Source: an uncultured Oscillospiraceae bacterium
GTDB lineage: Bacteria > Bacillota > Clostridia > Oscillospirales > Oscillospiraceae
Direction: 5' to 3'
DNA: 64,000 bases
Assembly: GCA_910578505.1 (NCBI GenBank)
Contig: CAJTPV010000003.1
Location: 1 to 64,000 of the forward strand
Part shown: positions 1 through 9,400 of the stretch, one piece after another
How positions within the stretch are numbered: the stretch's first letter is position 1
Layout: every line of letters starts with the position of its first letter
Translations under genes and position numbers: made by a program
The notes under the pieces: model-generated
Database searches by the model: none
What the model was told of the DNA's origin: nothing
Seen by the model: only the letters and a program-made list of their open reading frames with translations

Positions 1-69
1 CCTCCATTGGTTTGCCAGCTCTGCCTATTGTTAGTTTTTTTGATGATTGCTATAGAAGGAGGGAGGGCC

Positions 70-456
70 ATGATAGGATTTTGGATTTTTATGTTGGTGA
101 TGGATTTATTGGTTCCAGCTGTCATGATTGGCTTTGGAAAGCTGTTTCTGAATAAAGCGCCTCAGAACATCAATTACATTTTTGGTTACCGGACGGCCAT
201 GTCCATGAAAAATCAGGATACCTGGCAATTTGCCCATCGCTATTGCGGGAAACTATGGGTGCGGCTGGGTTGGATACTGGTTCCCTTATCCGTCATTCCC
301 ATGCTGTTTGTCATCGGTAAAGATATTGAAACGATTGCAAATGTTGGCCTGGTAGTGTCCCTTTTGCAATTGCTGCCTTTGGTGGGCTCTATTTTTCCGA
401 CAGAAATCGCTTTGAAAAAAGCGTTTGACAAAAATGGACAGAAAAAAACAACATAA
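70..456 (+). CDS. SdpI-like small membrane protein
   Basis: The 128-residue product has about three hydrophobic segments (roughly residues 1-22, 78-98 and 102-122) and a central stretch, NYIFGYRTAMSMKNQDTWQF, typical of the SdpI/YhfL-like family (G-Y-R-T-x-x-S...W). SdpI is the membrane immunity and signalling protein against the SdpC toxin in Bacillus, but most family members are uncharacterised, so no substrate is assigned. The ATG at 70 is chosen because GAAGGAGGGAGG lies just upstream; the frame is open a little further left without a ribosome binding site. It is followed 17 bases later by the next gene, suggesting co-transcription. Base composition looks less GC-rich than the genes further right. 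Confidence 0.7.
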   Translation: MIGFWIFMLVMDLLVPAVMIGFGKLFLNKAPQNINYIFGYRTAMSMKNQDTWQFAHRYCGKLWVRLGWILVPLSVIPMLFVIGKDIETIANVGLVVSLLQLLPLVGSIFPTEIALKKAFDKNGQKKTT

Positions 457-473
457 GCAGGAGAGAAGAAACC

Positions 474-914
474 ATGCAGAAGCTACTGGAAACCCTATGG
501 AGCAAAAAAACCTCCGAAGGATATGCAGCCTTAAAAGAATTGCTGACAATCAGTCAGTCAAGCAACGCACTCTATCCCTATATGGAGAATTTTATTAAGA
601 AGATCGACAGTGATAATTCCTATTTTCGTACCCGTGCGCTGGCCTTGATCGTCGCAAACGCACAGTGGGATACAGACTATAAAATAGATGAAAACATAGA
701 TGCCATACTTGCTCATATTACGGATGTTAAACCAATCACTGCGCGGCAGTTCATCAAAGACCTGCCCCGTCTCGCAAAAAGCAGGCCCGACTTGCGCCAG
801 GATATTTTATCCGCCCTGCGTGGCGCGGACGCACTGCGCTATTCCCTCAGTATGCGTCCCCTTGTTGAGGGGGACATACGGAAAGCCATTTTGGAGATAG
901 AAAAACAGGATTGA
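474..914 (+). CDS. HEAT-like / SufBD-like small helical protein
   Basis: This 146-residue soluble protein is predicted to be all helical, with HEAT-like spacing (for example YFRTRALALIVANAQWD near residue 51). Similar short Bacillota proteins are often labelled SufBD protein, but no Fe-S assembly motif is visible and the label may be misleading. The start follows AGGAGAG with normal spacing. It lies between a small membrane protein and a P-loop kinase in what looks like one transcription unit. Function unknown. Confidence 0.6.
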   Translation: MQKLLETLWSKKTSEGYAALKELLTISQSSNALYPYMENFIKKIDSDNSYFRTRALALIVANAQWDTDYKIDENIDAILAHITDVKPITARQFIKDLPRLAKSRPDLRQDILSALRGADALRYSLSMRPLVEGDIRKAILEIEKQD

Positions 915-917
915 GCA

Positions 918-1412
918 ATGAAAAATTTATATATGATCGGCGGCACGATGGGCGTTGGGAAAACAACGGCCTGCAAGCTGCTCAAACGCAGACTGGACAA
1001 CGCGGTTTTCCTGGACGGCGATTGGTGCTGGGACGCCGACCCCTTTCAGGTAACAGAGGAGACAAAGGCGCTGGTGCTGGACAACATCTCCCACATGCTG
1101 AACAACTTCATCCACTGCACAGCCTATCAGAATATTATTTTCTGCTGGGTCATGCACGAGCAGGAGATCATCGACCATATACGCTCCCGGCTGGATACGC
1201 GGGAGTGCAATGTGAAGACAATATCGCTGGTTTGTGACAAAGCTGCGTTAGCAAAGCGGCTGCAGAAGGATATCGGCCAGGGAATCAGGCAGCCCGGCGA
1301 CATTGCGCGGAGCAGCGAGCGGATGCCGCTGTACGAAAAACTGAACACCGTCAAAATGGATGTTTCCAACCTCACACCTGCGGAGACAGCGGAACAAATT
1401 GCGCTGCTGTAG
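918..1412 (+). CDS. P-loop nucleotide kinase-like protein
   Basis: The 164-residue protein opens with the Walker A motif GGTMGVGKTT (about residues 8-17), followed by a DGDWCW segment (about 35-40) in the position of the kinase acceptor-binding or Walker B-like acidic pair. The rest looks like a compact adenylate/gluconate-kinase-like fold with a lid-type QKDIGQGIRQPGD region. The substrate cannot be deduced. The start is 3 bases after the preceding stop with only a weak ribosome site, so translational coupling is likely. Confidence 0.65.
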   Translation: MKNLYMIGGTMGVGKTTACKLLKRRLDNAVFLDGDWCWDADPFQVTEETKALVLDNISHMLNNFIHCTAYQNIIFCWVMHEQEIIDHIRSRLDTRECNVKTISLVCDKAALAKRLQKDIGQGIRQPGDIARSSERMPLYEKLNTVKMDVSNLTPAETAEQIALL

Positions 1413-1584
1413 GCGGGAGGACACCGCCAGGGTCACGGTTCGGATGACTGCCTGCTTTAAGCAAAGTGTTTCCGAACGGAGGAAACCAAGGGGCGGTGAT
1501 GTCCTTCCAGGCCCTACAAATGGCATTATTTTGAAATAAAAGTAGGCCCCATCGAGCGAATCTGTAAGAAATGTGAATTTCCCC
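1413..1584. other. Structured intergenic region before fba
   Basis: No gene is seen here. Two foldable blocks are present. The first is a nested hairpin with outer arms GGACACCGCC (1419-1428) and GGCGGT...GTCC (1492-1504), middle arms GTTCGGA (1438-1444) and TCCGAAC (1471-1477), and a tip TGCTTtaAGCA. The second pairs GGCCCTAC (1510-1517) with GTAGGCCC (1542-1549). They may be terminators of the upstream unit or a small structured RNA; there is no strong U tract. Confidence 0.4.
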
Positions 1585-1612
1585 TTGCAATCTGTGAAAA
1601 ATATGGTAAAAT
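1585..1612 (+). promoter_or_regulatory. fba promoter
   Basis: TTGCAA (1585-1590), 16 bases, then TAAAAT (1607-1612) preceded by TGG, giving an extended -10. It lies 35 bases before the fba ATG, and AGGAGGT follows at 1634-1640. Confidence 0.7.
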
Positions 1613-1647
1613 AAAGGTACACTATACCACATTAGGAGGTTTTTACC

Positions 1648-2586
1648 ATGCCCCTCGTAACTACTACCGAGATGTTTAAAAAGGCCTATGCCGGCGGTTA
1701 CGCCATCGGCGCTTTCAACGTCAACAACATGGAGATCGTCCAGGGCATCACGGAAGCTGCCAAGGAAGTCAACGCCCCCCTGATCCTGCAGGTGTCCAAG
1801 GGCGCCCGCGCCTACGCCAACCACACCTATCTGGTGAAGCTGGTGGAGGCCGCTGTTATTGAGTGCCCCAATATCCCCATCGCGCTGCACCTGGATCACG
1901 GCCCGGACTTCGAGACCTGCAAGAGCTGCATCGACGGCGGCTTTACCTCCGTCATGATCGACGCCAGCTCCAAGCCCTTCGCGGAGAACATTGAAATCAC
2001 CAAGAAGGTGGTGGAGTATGCCCATGACCACGGCGTCGTCGTAGAGGCCGAGCTGGGCACCCTCGCCGGCATTGAGGACGACGTGAAGGTCTCCGCCGAG
2101 GATTCCTCCTACACCCGCCCGGAGGAGGTGCAGGAATTTGTTGAGAAGACCGGCTGCGACTCCCTGGCCATCGCCATCGGCACCAGCCACGGCGCTTACA
2201 AGTTCAAGCCCGGCACCAAGCCCCAGCTCCGCTTTGACGTTCTGGAAGAAGTCGAGAAGCGTCTGCCCAACTTCCCCATCGTGCTCCACGGCTCCTCCTC
2301 CGTGCCCCAGGAGTTTGTTGAGATGATCAACGCCAACGGCGGCAATATGCCCGGCGCCATCGGCGTCCCTGAGGACCAGCTGCGCAAGGCCGCCTCCATG
2401 GCCGTGTGCAAAATCAACATTGACTCCGACCTGCGTCTGGCCATGACCGGTACGGTCCGCCAGTTCTTTGCCCAGCATCCCGACAAGTTCGATCCCCGCG
2501 AGTATCTCAAACCCGCCCGCGCTGCCATCAAGGAGATGGTCAAGCACAAGCTGATCAACGTCCTGGGCTGTGACGGCAAGGCATAA
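1648..2586 (+). CDS. fba: Class II fructose-1,6-bisphosphate aldolase
   Basis: Cytoplasmic zinc enzyme that interconverts fructose 1,6-bisphosphate with dihydroxyacetone phosphate and glyceraldehyde 3-phosphate in glycolysis and gluconeogenesis. The 312-residue product has the family start (AYAGGYAIGAFNVNNMEIVQ), the metal and catalytic HLDHG motif near residue 78, and the late segments GTSHGAYKFKPG and VLHGSSSVPQE. Length fits the class IIA/B FbaA type. It is monocistronic, with its own promoter, a strong AGGAGGT site and a terminator directly behind it. Confidence 0.96.
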   Translation: MPLVTTTEMFKKAYAGGYAIGAFNVNNMEIVQGITEAAKEVNAPLILQVSKGARAYANHTYLVKLVEAAVIECPNIPIALHLDHGPDFETCKSCIDGGFTSVMIDASSKPFAENIEITKKVVEYAHDHGVVVEAELGTLAGIEDDVKVSAEDSSYTRPEEVQEFVEKTGCDSLAIAIGTSHGAYKFKPGTKPQLRFDVLEEVEKRLPNFPIVLHGSSSVPQEFVEMINANGGNMPGAIGVPEDQLRKAASMAVCKINIDSDLRLAMTGTVRQFFAQHPDKFDPREYLKPARAAIKEMVKHKLINVLGCDGKA

Positions 2587-2605
2587 AGAAAACGTTAAGC
2601 GCCTT

Positions 2606-2641
2606 CGCGGAGCCGCCCCACCAGGGTGGCTCCGCGTTTTT
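2606..2641 (+). terminator. fba terminator
   Basis: CGCGGAGCC (2606-2614) pairs with GGCTCCGCG (2628-2636), with an inner CCC/GGG pair, followed by TTTTTACTTTT. Confidence 0.9.
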
Positions 2642-2675
2642 ACTTTTCTGCGTCTGAAGGAGGAGGGAGGAGCAA

Positions 2676-3920
2676 ATGCAGCAAATGATCCGTGAGCGGG
2701 AGCAGCGGATTGGGCTCTATCTGAAATTTTTTGTCAAATGGACGGCGCTGGCTCTTCTGGCCGGCGCAGTCTGCGGCGCGGTGGGCGCGGTGTTCCACCA
2801 CCTGGTGGAGCTGGCGGGAGCGCTGTTTACCAGCCACAGCTGGCTGCTGTACATACTGCCCGTCAGCGGCCTTGCGGTTGTGTCGGTCTACCGGATGTTC
2901 GGCGTGGAGCCGGAGGAGGGGGCGAATCTGGTGATCCGCTCCCTGCGGACGGGGAATCCAGTGCCGCCCACGGCGGCGGCCCGTGTGTTTGTGTCCACGA
3001 TCCTGACCCATCTCTGCGGCGGTTCCGCCGGGAGAGAGGGGGCGGCGCTGATTATCGGCGCCGGAATGGTAACATTCTTTGAACGACTGTTTCATCTGAG
3101 CGAGCGGGCCAAAAAGAAGATGACCATGTGCGGCATGTCCGCCCTGTTCAGTGCGGTATTCGGTACGCCGGTGGCCGCGGCCCTGTTCAGCATGGAGGTA
3201 TCCTCGGTAGGCGTTCTCCAGTATACGGCCCTGTATCCCTGCCTGGCCGCCAGTCTGACGGCTTGGGGGGTCAGCAGTTTTTTGCGGACAAAGGGGGTCA
3301 GCATGCCGCGGATAACCTATCCGGCCGCCAGCCTGGGGACGATGCTGCGGGTGACAGTGCTTGCGCTGCTGTGCGCGGCATGCGCCATTCTGTTTTTATC
3401 CGTGGTCCATTTTGCGGCCCACCAATTTCACCGCCGCTTTGAAAATCCCTATATCCGCATCATAGCGGGCAGCATTCTGCTGATTATCCTGACCCTCCTG
3501 CTGGGCCGGGACTACAACGGAGCGGGCATGGGAATTGCTATACAGGCCGTAGCCGGGCAGGCGGTCCCCTGGGCGTTCCTGGCGAAGATCCTGCTGACGG
3601 CGGTGACCATCGGCGCGGGCTTCAAGGGCGGCGAGATCGTACCGGCTTTCTTTATCGGCGCTACATTTGGCTGCGCGGTGGGGCCCCTGCTGGGACTTGA
3701 TCCCGGATTTGCAGCGGCGCTTGGCTTGATTGCCCTGTTCTGCAGTGTGGTCAACTGCCCGGCGGCCTCCATTGTCCTGTCTGTGGAGCTGTTCGGCGGG
3801 GAGGGGCTGTGGTTTTTTGCCGCCGCCTGCGGGCTCAGCTATCTGATGAGCGGCCACTATACGCTCTATGCGGAGCAGAACTTTGTCAATTCCAAGCTGG
3901 AGAAAAACGTGGAGTATTGA
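2676..3920 (+). CDS. ClC-family chloride channel/transporter
   Basis: The 414-residue polytopic membrane protein has the ClC signature pieces in order: the GREGAALIIGAG loop (the family GREGP element, here with A for P) near residue 115 and GFKGGEIVPAFFIG (the G-x-F-x-P element, here IVPAFF) near 313. It probably moves chloride or another small anion across the cytoplasmic membrane. No C-terminal CBS domains are present, which is usual for short bacterial members. A strong GGAGGAGGGAGGAG ribosome site precedes the ATG. Whether it is a channel or a proton exchanger cannot be told. Confidence 0.88.
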   Translation: MQQMIREREQRIGLYLKFFVKWTALALLAGAVCGAVGAVFHHLVELAGALFTSHSWLLYILPVSGLAVVSVYRMFGVEPEEGANLVIRSLRTGNPVPPTAAARVFVSTILTHLCGGSAGREGAALIIGAGMVTFFERLFHLSERAKKKMTMCGMSALFSAVFGTPVAAALFSMEVSSVGVLQYTALYPCLAASLTAWGVSSFLRTKGVSMPRITYPAASLGTMLRVTVLALLCAACAILFLSVVHFAAHQFHRRFENPYIRIIAGSILLIILTLLLGRDYNGAGMGIAIQAVAGQAVPWAFLAKILLTAVTIGAGFKGGEIVPAFFIGATFGCAVGPLLGLDPGFAAALGLIALFCSVVNCPAASIVLSVELFGGEGLWFFAAACGLSYLMSGHYTLYAEQNFVNSKLEKNVEY

Positions 3921-3924
3921 AACG

Positions 3925-3959
3925 ACAGCGCCCGCCGAAAAAACGGCGGGCGCTGTTTC
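3925..3959. terminator. Convergent terminator between ClC gene and M3-like peptidase gene
   Basis: Perfect 13-bp arms ACAGCGCCCGCCG (3925-3937) and CGGCGGGCGCTGT (3944-3956) around an A6 loop, followed by TTT. It lies 4 bases after the ClC stop and 16 bases beyond the end of the converging peptidase gene, so it may serve both. Confidence 0.85.
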
Positions 3960-3975
3960 GTATGGTTTCTTTTGC

Positions 3976-6231
3976 CTACGCTGCCGCATCCGCAGCGGCC
4001 TCGGTGTCCTCCATATCTTCAGCGGCATCTTTTGTCTCAAACAGAGACACAGCCTCGGCGGCTTTATAGAGAATCGCGCACATCTCTGCCCGCGTCAGCG
4101 CACTGTCCGGCCGGAAAGCCCCGCCGTCATACCCGGAGATTACCCCCAGCTCTGCCAGCGCGGCTGCGGCGCTGTCGTCCGTATCCGAGAAGGGGGAGGG
4201 CCCCTCGGCGGCGGGGATGCCCAGCACCTCCACAACCATCTGGCAGAACTCCAGACGCGAGATGGTCCGGCTGTCCTCCAGCTCCGGCTCCTGGCCGGTC
4301 AGCGCCAGCAGAGCGCCCATGGCCGTATCCCAGGCGGCGCTGTCACCGGGGCGGAACGCGCCGCTCTCGTCACCCTTCACACACCCCAGCTCCGCCAGGG
4401 CCAGCACATAGGGGGCATACCAGCTGTTGGAGGAGACGTCGGTAAACGCCGTCGCATTCCGCAGGGCCTCCAGGCGCTGGTCCACCCGCAGTGTCTGGCG
4501 CAGCGTCTCCGCCAGCTTTTTCAGATAGCCGTCCGCCAGGGGAGAGGTCATGCCCACAGCGGAAAAGCTCTCCCGGAAGTCATAGGAGGCGTCCAGGGCT
4601 GTGTAGGCCAGATAGCTGTCCACCGCTGCCGGATAGTCCCGCTGGGCTTCCAGCCAGAAAGCGAAGGCTCCGGCGGCGGAAACGCCGTAGCTGATGTAGT
4701 AGAAGGGCTGCGTAAAGTTGTGGGAGACCTGGACCCAACTGAGGCCATAGACGTCGGCCATGGGGCTGTCCTCCTCAGCAAAGCCGTATGCGACACTCAG
4801 CTGGCGGGCCTTATCGTTGATCTGCTGCAGGGTTACGTTTTTAGTGCCGTAGACGAACTGCTGCAGCTCATCGTAATAAGCGCCCTGGCAGATGGCCTCC
4901 ACCAGGCTGGTGATCTGATAGTCCGTCACGTCCTGTCCGTCTCTGCCGAAGATCTGCGGGTAATAGTGGGAGAAGAGCAGCTCCATGCCCTGGGAATGGA
5001 CCTCCATGACATCGTGGCTCTTGGCCGGGCTCAGCCACCCCCAGGGGGACCAGTAGGCGTTGTTGTAGTGGCCGAACTCATGGACTGTCGTGACGAAGTC
5101 AAAGAGGTCGTGAGCAGGGGCGTTGAAGAGGAAGGGCGCGCCATAGAGAGTAAGTACAGTGGTAAAGCCGGTGTCTGTTTTGGTTTCACTCTCCGCGGTG
5201 TCATAGAGATGGTGCTCCCGCATATAGTTGAAGGATTCCAGCAGCTCGCTGGACATCTGGCCGATATAGGGGGCCATCAGATCCAGGGCGATTTCGCCGC
5301 TGTAATCGTCATAGCAGACATTGTTTTTCAAATAGGGCAGGGCGTGGAGGGCGGTGTTCAGGGGGGCGATGTATTCCTGCACATCCTGGCGGAAGGTCTC
5401 GATTTCCTGTGGGGAGTAATCCCGGCGGTACAGCATGCGGTAAGCGTAATCCCCATAGGTTTCGCAGCCATACAGCGCGGCGATATTCCTGCGCAGCTGC
5501 ACCATGCGGAGATACAGGCCGCCCAGCCTGTCGTTCATCTCCTGGGCCAGCATTTTATAAATCTCAGCATAGGTGGCGGCGTCAATGGCCTCCTCCTGAT
5601 GGAAGGCCTGGTTCAGAGACTGCATATCCCAATCCCGCCCGAAGTACTCCACCGTGCAGGGCTCAGCGGAGATCCTCCGGTATTCGCTGATGAGAGCAGT
5701 CTCCTGCTGGCTGAGACTCTTCTGCTTGGCGGGCAGCGGCGTATAGATTCTGTAGTAGGCGGCAGCGGACGGCCCCAGGCGGTCCTCCAGGAAATCTCCG
5801 CAGGGGGAGCGCAGGATATCCCGCATGAGCTGGAACAGGGCGTTGGCAATGGCGGTGCAGGCGGTGCGGGAGAGCTCCAGCTCCTTTGCCGCCTGTGGGT
5901 CGGCGGCATTCCGGCAGGCCTCCAGCTCCGCCAGAACGCTCATGGTCTGGGCCTCCTGGTAGCGCGTGGTCAGCATGTCAAAGCGCTCCTCGGCGGCAGC
6001 GGCGTTTTCGCTGTCATCCAGCAGAGCGCGCAGCTCTTCCATCTCCGCCAGTACAGACTTTGCGTTTATGCGGGTATAGGCCATCTCGCTGTAGTCCAGC
6101 TCAGTGTGGGTCTGGCTGGTAAAAAAGGCTGTCTGGCGGGGGCTGTCATTGGCCAGAGCCGTTGGGCATAGAGAGAAGAGGATGGTAACGGCCATAAAAG
6201 CGGCCAGCAGTTTTCTTCCCATGTGCATCAT
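3976..6231 (-). CDS. Secreted M3-like oligoendopeptidase with SLH domains
   Basis: The 751-residue protein has a signal peptide (basic start, hydrophobic core, AxA-type cut near residue 28). A large helical M3/thimet-type domain follows, with the zinc motif HEFGH at residues 384-388 and a downstream glutamate in EVHSQGMELL as third ligand. At the C terminus are two S-layer-homology-like repeats (FTDVSSNSWYAPYV and a second ending GGAFRPDSALTRAE). It is predicted to be exported and held on the cell wall, cutting oligopeptides. Most M3 enzymes are cytoplasmic, so secretion plus SLH anchoring is notable. Translation may begin at residue 4 (ATG at 6222), which has better spacing from AAAGG than the first ATG. 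Confidence 0.88.
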   Translation of the reverse strand: MMHMGRKLLAAFMAVTILFSLCPTALANDSPRQTAFFTSQTHTELDYSEMAYTRINAKSVLAEMEELRALLDDSENAAAAEERFDMLTTRYQEAQTMSVLAELEACRNAADPQAAKELELSRTACTAIANALFQLMRDILRSPCGDFLEDRLGPSAAAYYRIYTPLPAKQKSLSQQETALISEYRRISAEPCTVEYFGRDWDMQSLNQAFHQEEAIDAATYAEIYKMLAQEMNDRLGGLYLRMVQLRRNIAALYGCETYGDYAYRMLYRRDYSPQEIETFRQDVQEYIAPLNTALHALPYLKNNVCYDDYSGEIALDLMAPYIGQMSSELLESFNYMREHHLYDTAESETKTDTGFTTVLTLYGAPFLFNAPAHDLFDFVTTVHEFGHYNNAYWSPWGWLSPAKSHDVMEVHSQGMELLFSHYYPQIFGRDGQDVTDYQITSLVEAICQGAYYDELQQFVYGTKNVTLQQINDKARQLSVAYGFAEEDSPMADVYGLSWVQVSHNFTQPFYYISYGVSAAGAFAFWLEAQRDYPAAVDSYLAYTALDASYDFRESFSAVGMTSPLADGYLKKLAETLRQTLRVDQRLEALRNATAFTDVSSNSWYAPYVLALAELGCVKGDESGAFRPGDSAAWDTAMGALLALTGQEPELEDSRTISRLEFCQMVVEVLGIPAAEGPSPFSDTDDSAAAALAELGVISGYDGGAFRPDSALTRAEMCAILYKAAEAVSLFETKDAAEDMEDTEAAADAAA

Positions 6232-6275
6232 CCTTTCTGAAGACCGCGTTAGTAAAAAGGTGGTTAACTGGATAT

Positions 6276-6304
6276 ATTATACTATTAACCCTCCCTATTT
6301 GCAA
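6276..6304 (-). promoter_or_regulatory. Promoter of M3-like peptidase gene
   Basis: On the minus strand, TTGCAA (6304-6299), 17 bases, TATAAT (6281-6276). It is divergent from the addB promoter. Confidence 0.8.
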
Positions 6305-6412
6305 GAGGAGAAAATTGGAGAACGGTCACATATTTTATGAGATAGTCCAGTAGTGAAAATGTTTCCGCCAATTTTGGGCACTGGTCTCCAGAAGACAGCC
6401 TGCAGGCCGCAC

Positions 6413-6441
6413 TTGCAGCCCGGTCGATTGACTGCTATAAT
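6413..6441 (+). promoter_or_regulatory. addBA promoter
   Basis: TTGCAG (6413-6418), 17 bases, TATAAT (6436-6441), with TGC before the -10 (extended). It is 31 bases upstream of the addB start; AGGAGGT follows at 6457-6463. Confidence 0.85.
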
Positions 6442-6471
6442 AGACAGAAAGAGAGCAGGAGGTGCGATGAT

Positions 6472-9400
6472 ATGCTGACCATATGGATGGGCCGGGCCAA
6501 CACCGGCAAGTCGGCCCGGATTTTGGAGGCGATTCGGACAAGAAGAGAACCGGCCATGCTGCTGGTGCCGGAGCACGCCAGCCATACGGCGGAGCTGGAG
6601 GTCTGCCGGGCCTGCGGGCCGGAGGCCTCTCAATATGTGGAGGTGCTGAGTCTGCGGACGCTGGCCAGGCGCGTGCTGGCCCTGACAGGCGCTGCGGCTG
6701 ACGGTGCGCTGGACGCGGGGGGGAAGCTGCTGCTGATGCAGCTGGCGCTGCAGGAGGTTGTCTCCCAGCTGACGGTCTACGCCCGTCCCTCCCGCAGGGC
6801 TCCCTTTCTGGCGGAGCTGGTGGAGCTGTGCGGCGAGCTGACAGCCTGCCGGGTGCAGCCGGAGGACCTGGGGAGCACGGTGGAGCTGTTGGAGGGCCTG
6901 AGCGGGGAAAAGGTGCGGGACCTGTCGCTGATTTACGCGGCCTATCTGGGAAAGCTCTGCCAGGGCGGAGAGGACCGCCGGGATCTGATGGAGAAGCTGC
7001 TGGACGGGCTGGAGGCATCGGAATTTGCTGCCGGAAAGGCTGTATATCTGGATGGCTTTACATACTTTACGGCACAAGAGCTTCAGCTGATTTCTATTCT
7101 GCTGCGGGTCTCAAAATCCGTCACCGTGACCCTGCTGGGAGATGGCAGCGGTCTGGAGATCTTTGCGCAGAGCATCCGCACCCGTGAGCGCCTCATCCGT
7201 CTGGCGGCGGACTGCGGCGCGCCCTGCCGGGTGGAGGTACTGGAGCCGGGGGAGCCGGACAATGCCTTGTCGTATTTGGAAGCCGGTTTCTTCAGCGGCG
7301 GGCAGCCCTGGGACGGAGATTGCGGCGCGGTCCTGACCCACCGGGCGGACACGCTGTTTCAGGAGACGGAATATGTGGCGGCGAAGATTGCGGCGCTGGT
7401 GCGCAGCGGTGTCTGCCGTTTTCGGGACATTGGCGTGGCCGCTCGGAATCTGGACGAATACGCCGCGGCCATTGAGAATATCTTTGAGCGCTATGGCGTG
7501 CCTGTATACCTCAGCCGCCGCAGCGACGTGCTGGAAAAGCCGGTATTAAGTCTGCTGGCCGGCGCACTGGACGCGGTGACCGGGGGATATGAGTACGAGG
7601 ACATGTTCCGCTGGCTGAAGACGGGCCTGGGCGGTCTGACAGACGAAGAGTGCGACAAACTGGAAAACTATGTCATCGCCTGGGACATCCACGGCGCCAT
7701 GTGGGTCCGGGATGAGGACTGGACCGCCAATCCGGATGGATGGCGGGAATCCTTTACACCTGCTCAGACAGAAGCGTTAGCGGAGATCAACGCCCTGCGC
7801 CGCCGGGTTGCCGGCCCTCTGGGCCGTCTCGCTGCAGGCATGAAGGCGCAGAAGACCGCCAGAGGCAAGCTGGGGGTGCTGTGGGCGTTTCTGGAGGAGC
7901 TGGAGCTGGCGCGGCAGCTGGAGGAGCGGACGGCGCGGCTGGAGGAGCTGGGCCAGCTTCAGCGGGCAATGGAGTACAGCCAGCTGTGGGAGCTGCTGTG
8001 CGAGGTGTCGGATCAGGTCGCGGACATTCTCCAGGACATGCCCTTGGATACAGAGGAATTTGTCCGGCTGCTGAAGCTGGTGCTGACCCAGTACGATGTG
8101 GGGACGATCCCGGCTGCTCTGGATCAGGTGCAGGTGTCCCAGATCACCCGCAACGACCGCAGCCGGGTGAAGTGCCTGTTTCTGATGGGAGCCAACGACC
8201 ATGTCCTCCCGGCAGTGCAGAGCGGCGCCGGACTTCTGAACAAGGAGGACCGGGAGCAGCTGCGCCTGCATGGCATCGAGCTGGCCCCCAGCGGCATGGA
8301 CCTCTTTCATATGGAGCTGCAGAATCTCTATGCGGCCCTGGCCCAGCCCACGCAGCGGCTCTACGTCACCTGGCCCGCCGCGGACCTGAACGGCTCGCCC
8401 CTGCGCCCGTCCTTTGTTCTGGGCCGGATTCGGGCGCTGCTGCCGGGGGCGGCGGAGGATATCCAGGAGACAGACTGCCGCCTCACCGCGCCCATACCGG
8501 CGCTGGAGCTGGCGGGCGGGGAGCGGAATGGCCCGCTGTGGCAGTATTTTTCGGAGGACCGGCGCTGGCGGGATGCTCTGCGGGCCATGGAGCGGGCGGC
8601 GCGGATGAGCCGGGGCCGCCTGACGCCCCAGGCGGTGGAGACCCTCTATGGCCGCAGCTACCGCATGTCCGCCAGCCGCATCGACAAGATCAACTCCTGC
8701 CACTTTGCCTACTTCATGCAGTACGGACTCCGGGCCAGGGAGCGCACGCCCGCCCGGTTTGACGCGGCCCAGGTAGGGACGTTCCTGCACTATGTGCTGG
8801 AACACGTGACAAAGGCGGCGGCGGAGCGGGGGGGCTTTGCCCGGCTGGAGCCGGGGGAGCTGGAAAAGATTTTGGACCAGGTGGTGGACCAGTACATGGC
8901 TGCCGCAATGCCGGGATTTGAAAAGCGGGAGAACCGCTTTAAATATCTCTTTCGCCGCCTGCGCAAGACCGTGGGGGTGATTGTGGAAAACGTGGCGGAG
9001 GAGCTGATGGAGTCGGACTTTGTGCCGCTGGAATTTGAGTTGGGCTTCGGTGATGGCGGCAAAGCGCCCGCCATCACCATCCGGGCCGCCGGCGCGGAGC
9101 TGACGGTGGTGGGCAAGGTGGACCGGGTGGACGGCTGGCTGAAAAATGGGCGGCTGTACCTGCGGGTTGTTGACTACAAGTCGGGGAAAAAGTCCTTTGA
9201 CCTGCGCGATGTGTGCCGGGGGCTGAATATCCAGATGTTGTTGTATCTGTTTGCCCTGGAGCGGGAGGGAAAGGCGCTCTTCGGCCAGGACATCGTGCCG
9301 GCGGGGGTGCTGTATCTGCCCGCCCGCGACGTGTTGGTGAACCAGCCCAGGGACGTGGACGCCAAGACGCTGCGGCTGGCGCTGGACCGGGAGCTGCGGC

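Noticed and set aside
3868..6171. Long open frame on the plus strand (about 767 codons) opposite the M3-like peptidase gene
   Set aside because: Repetitive Gly/Gln/His/Arg-rich translation without domains; it mirrors the codon bias of the real GC-rich gene.
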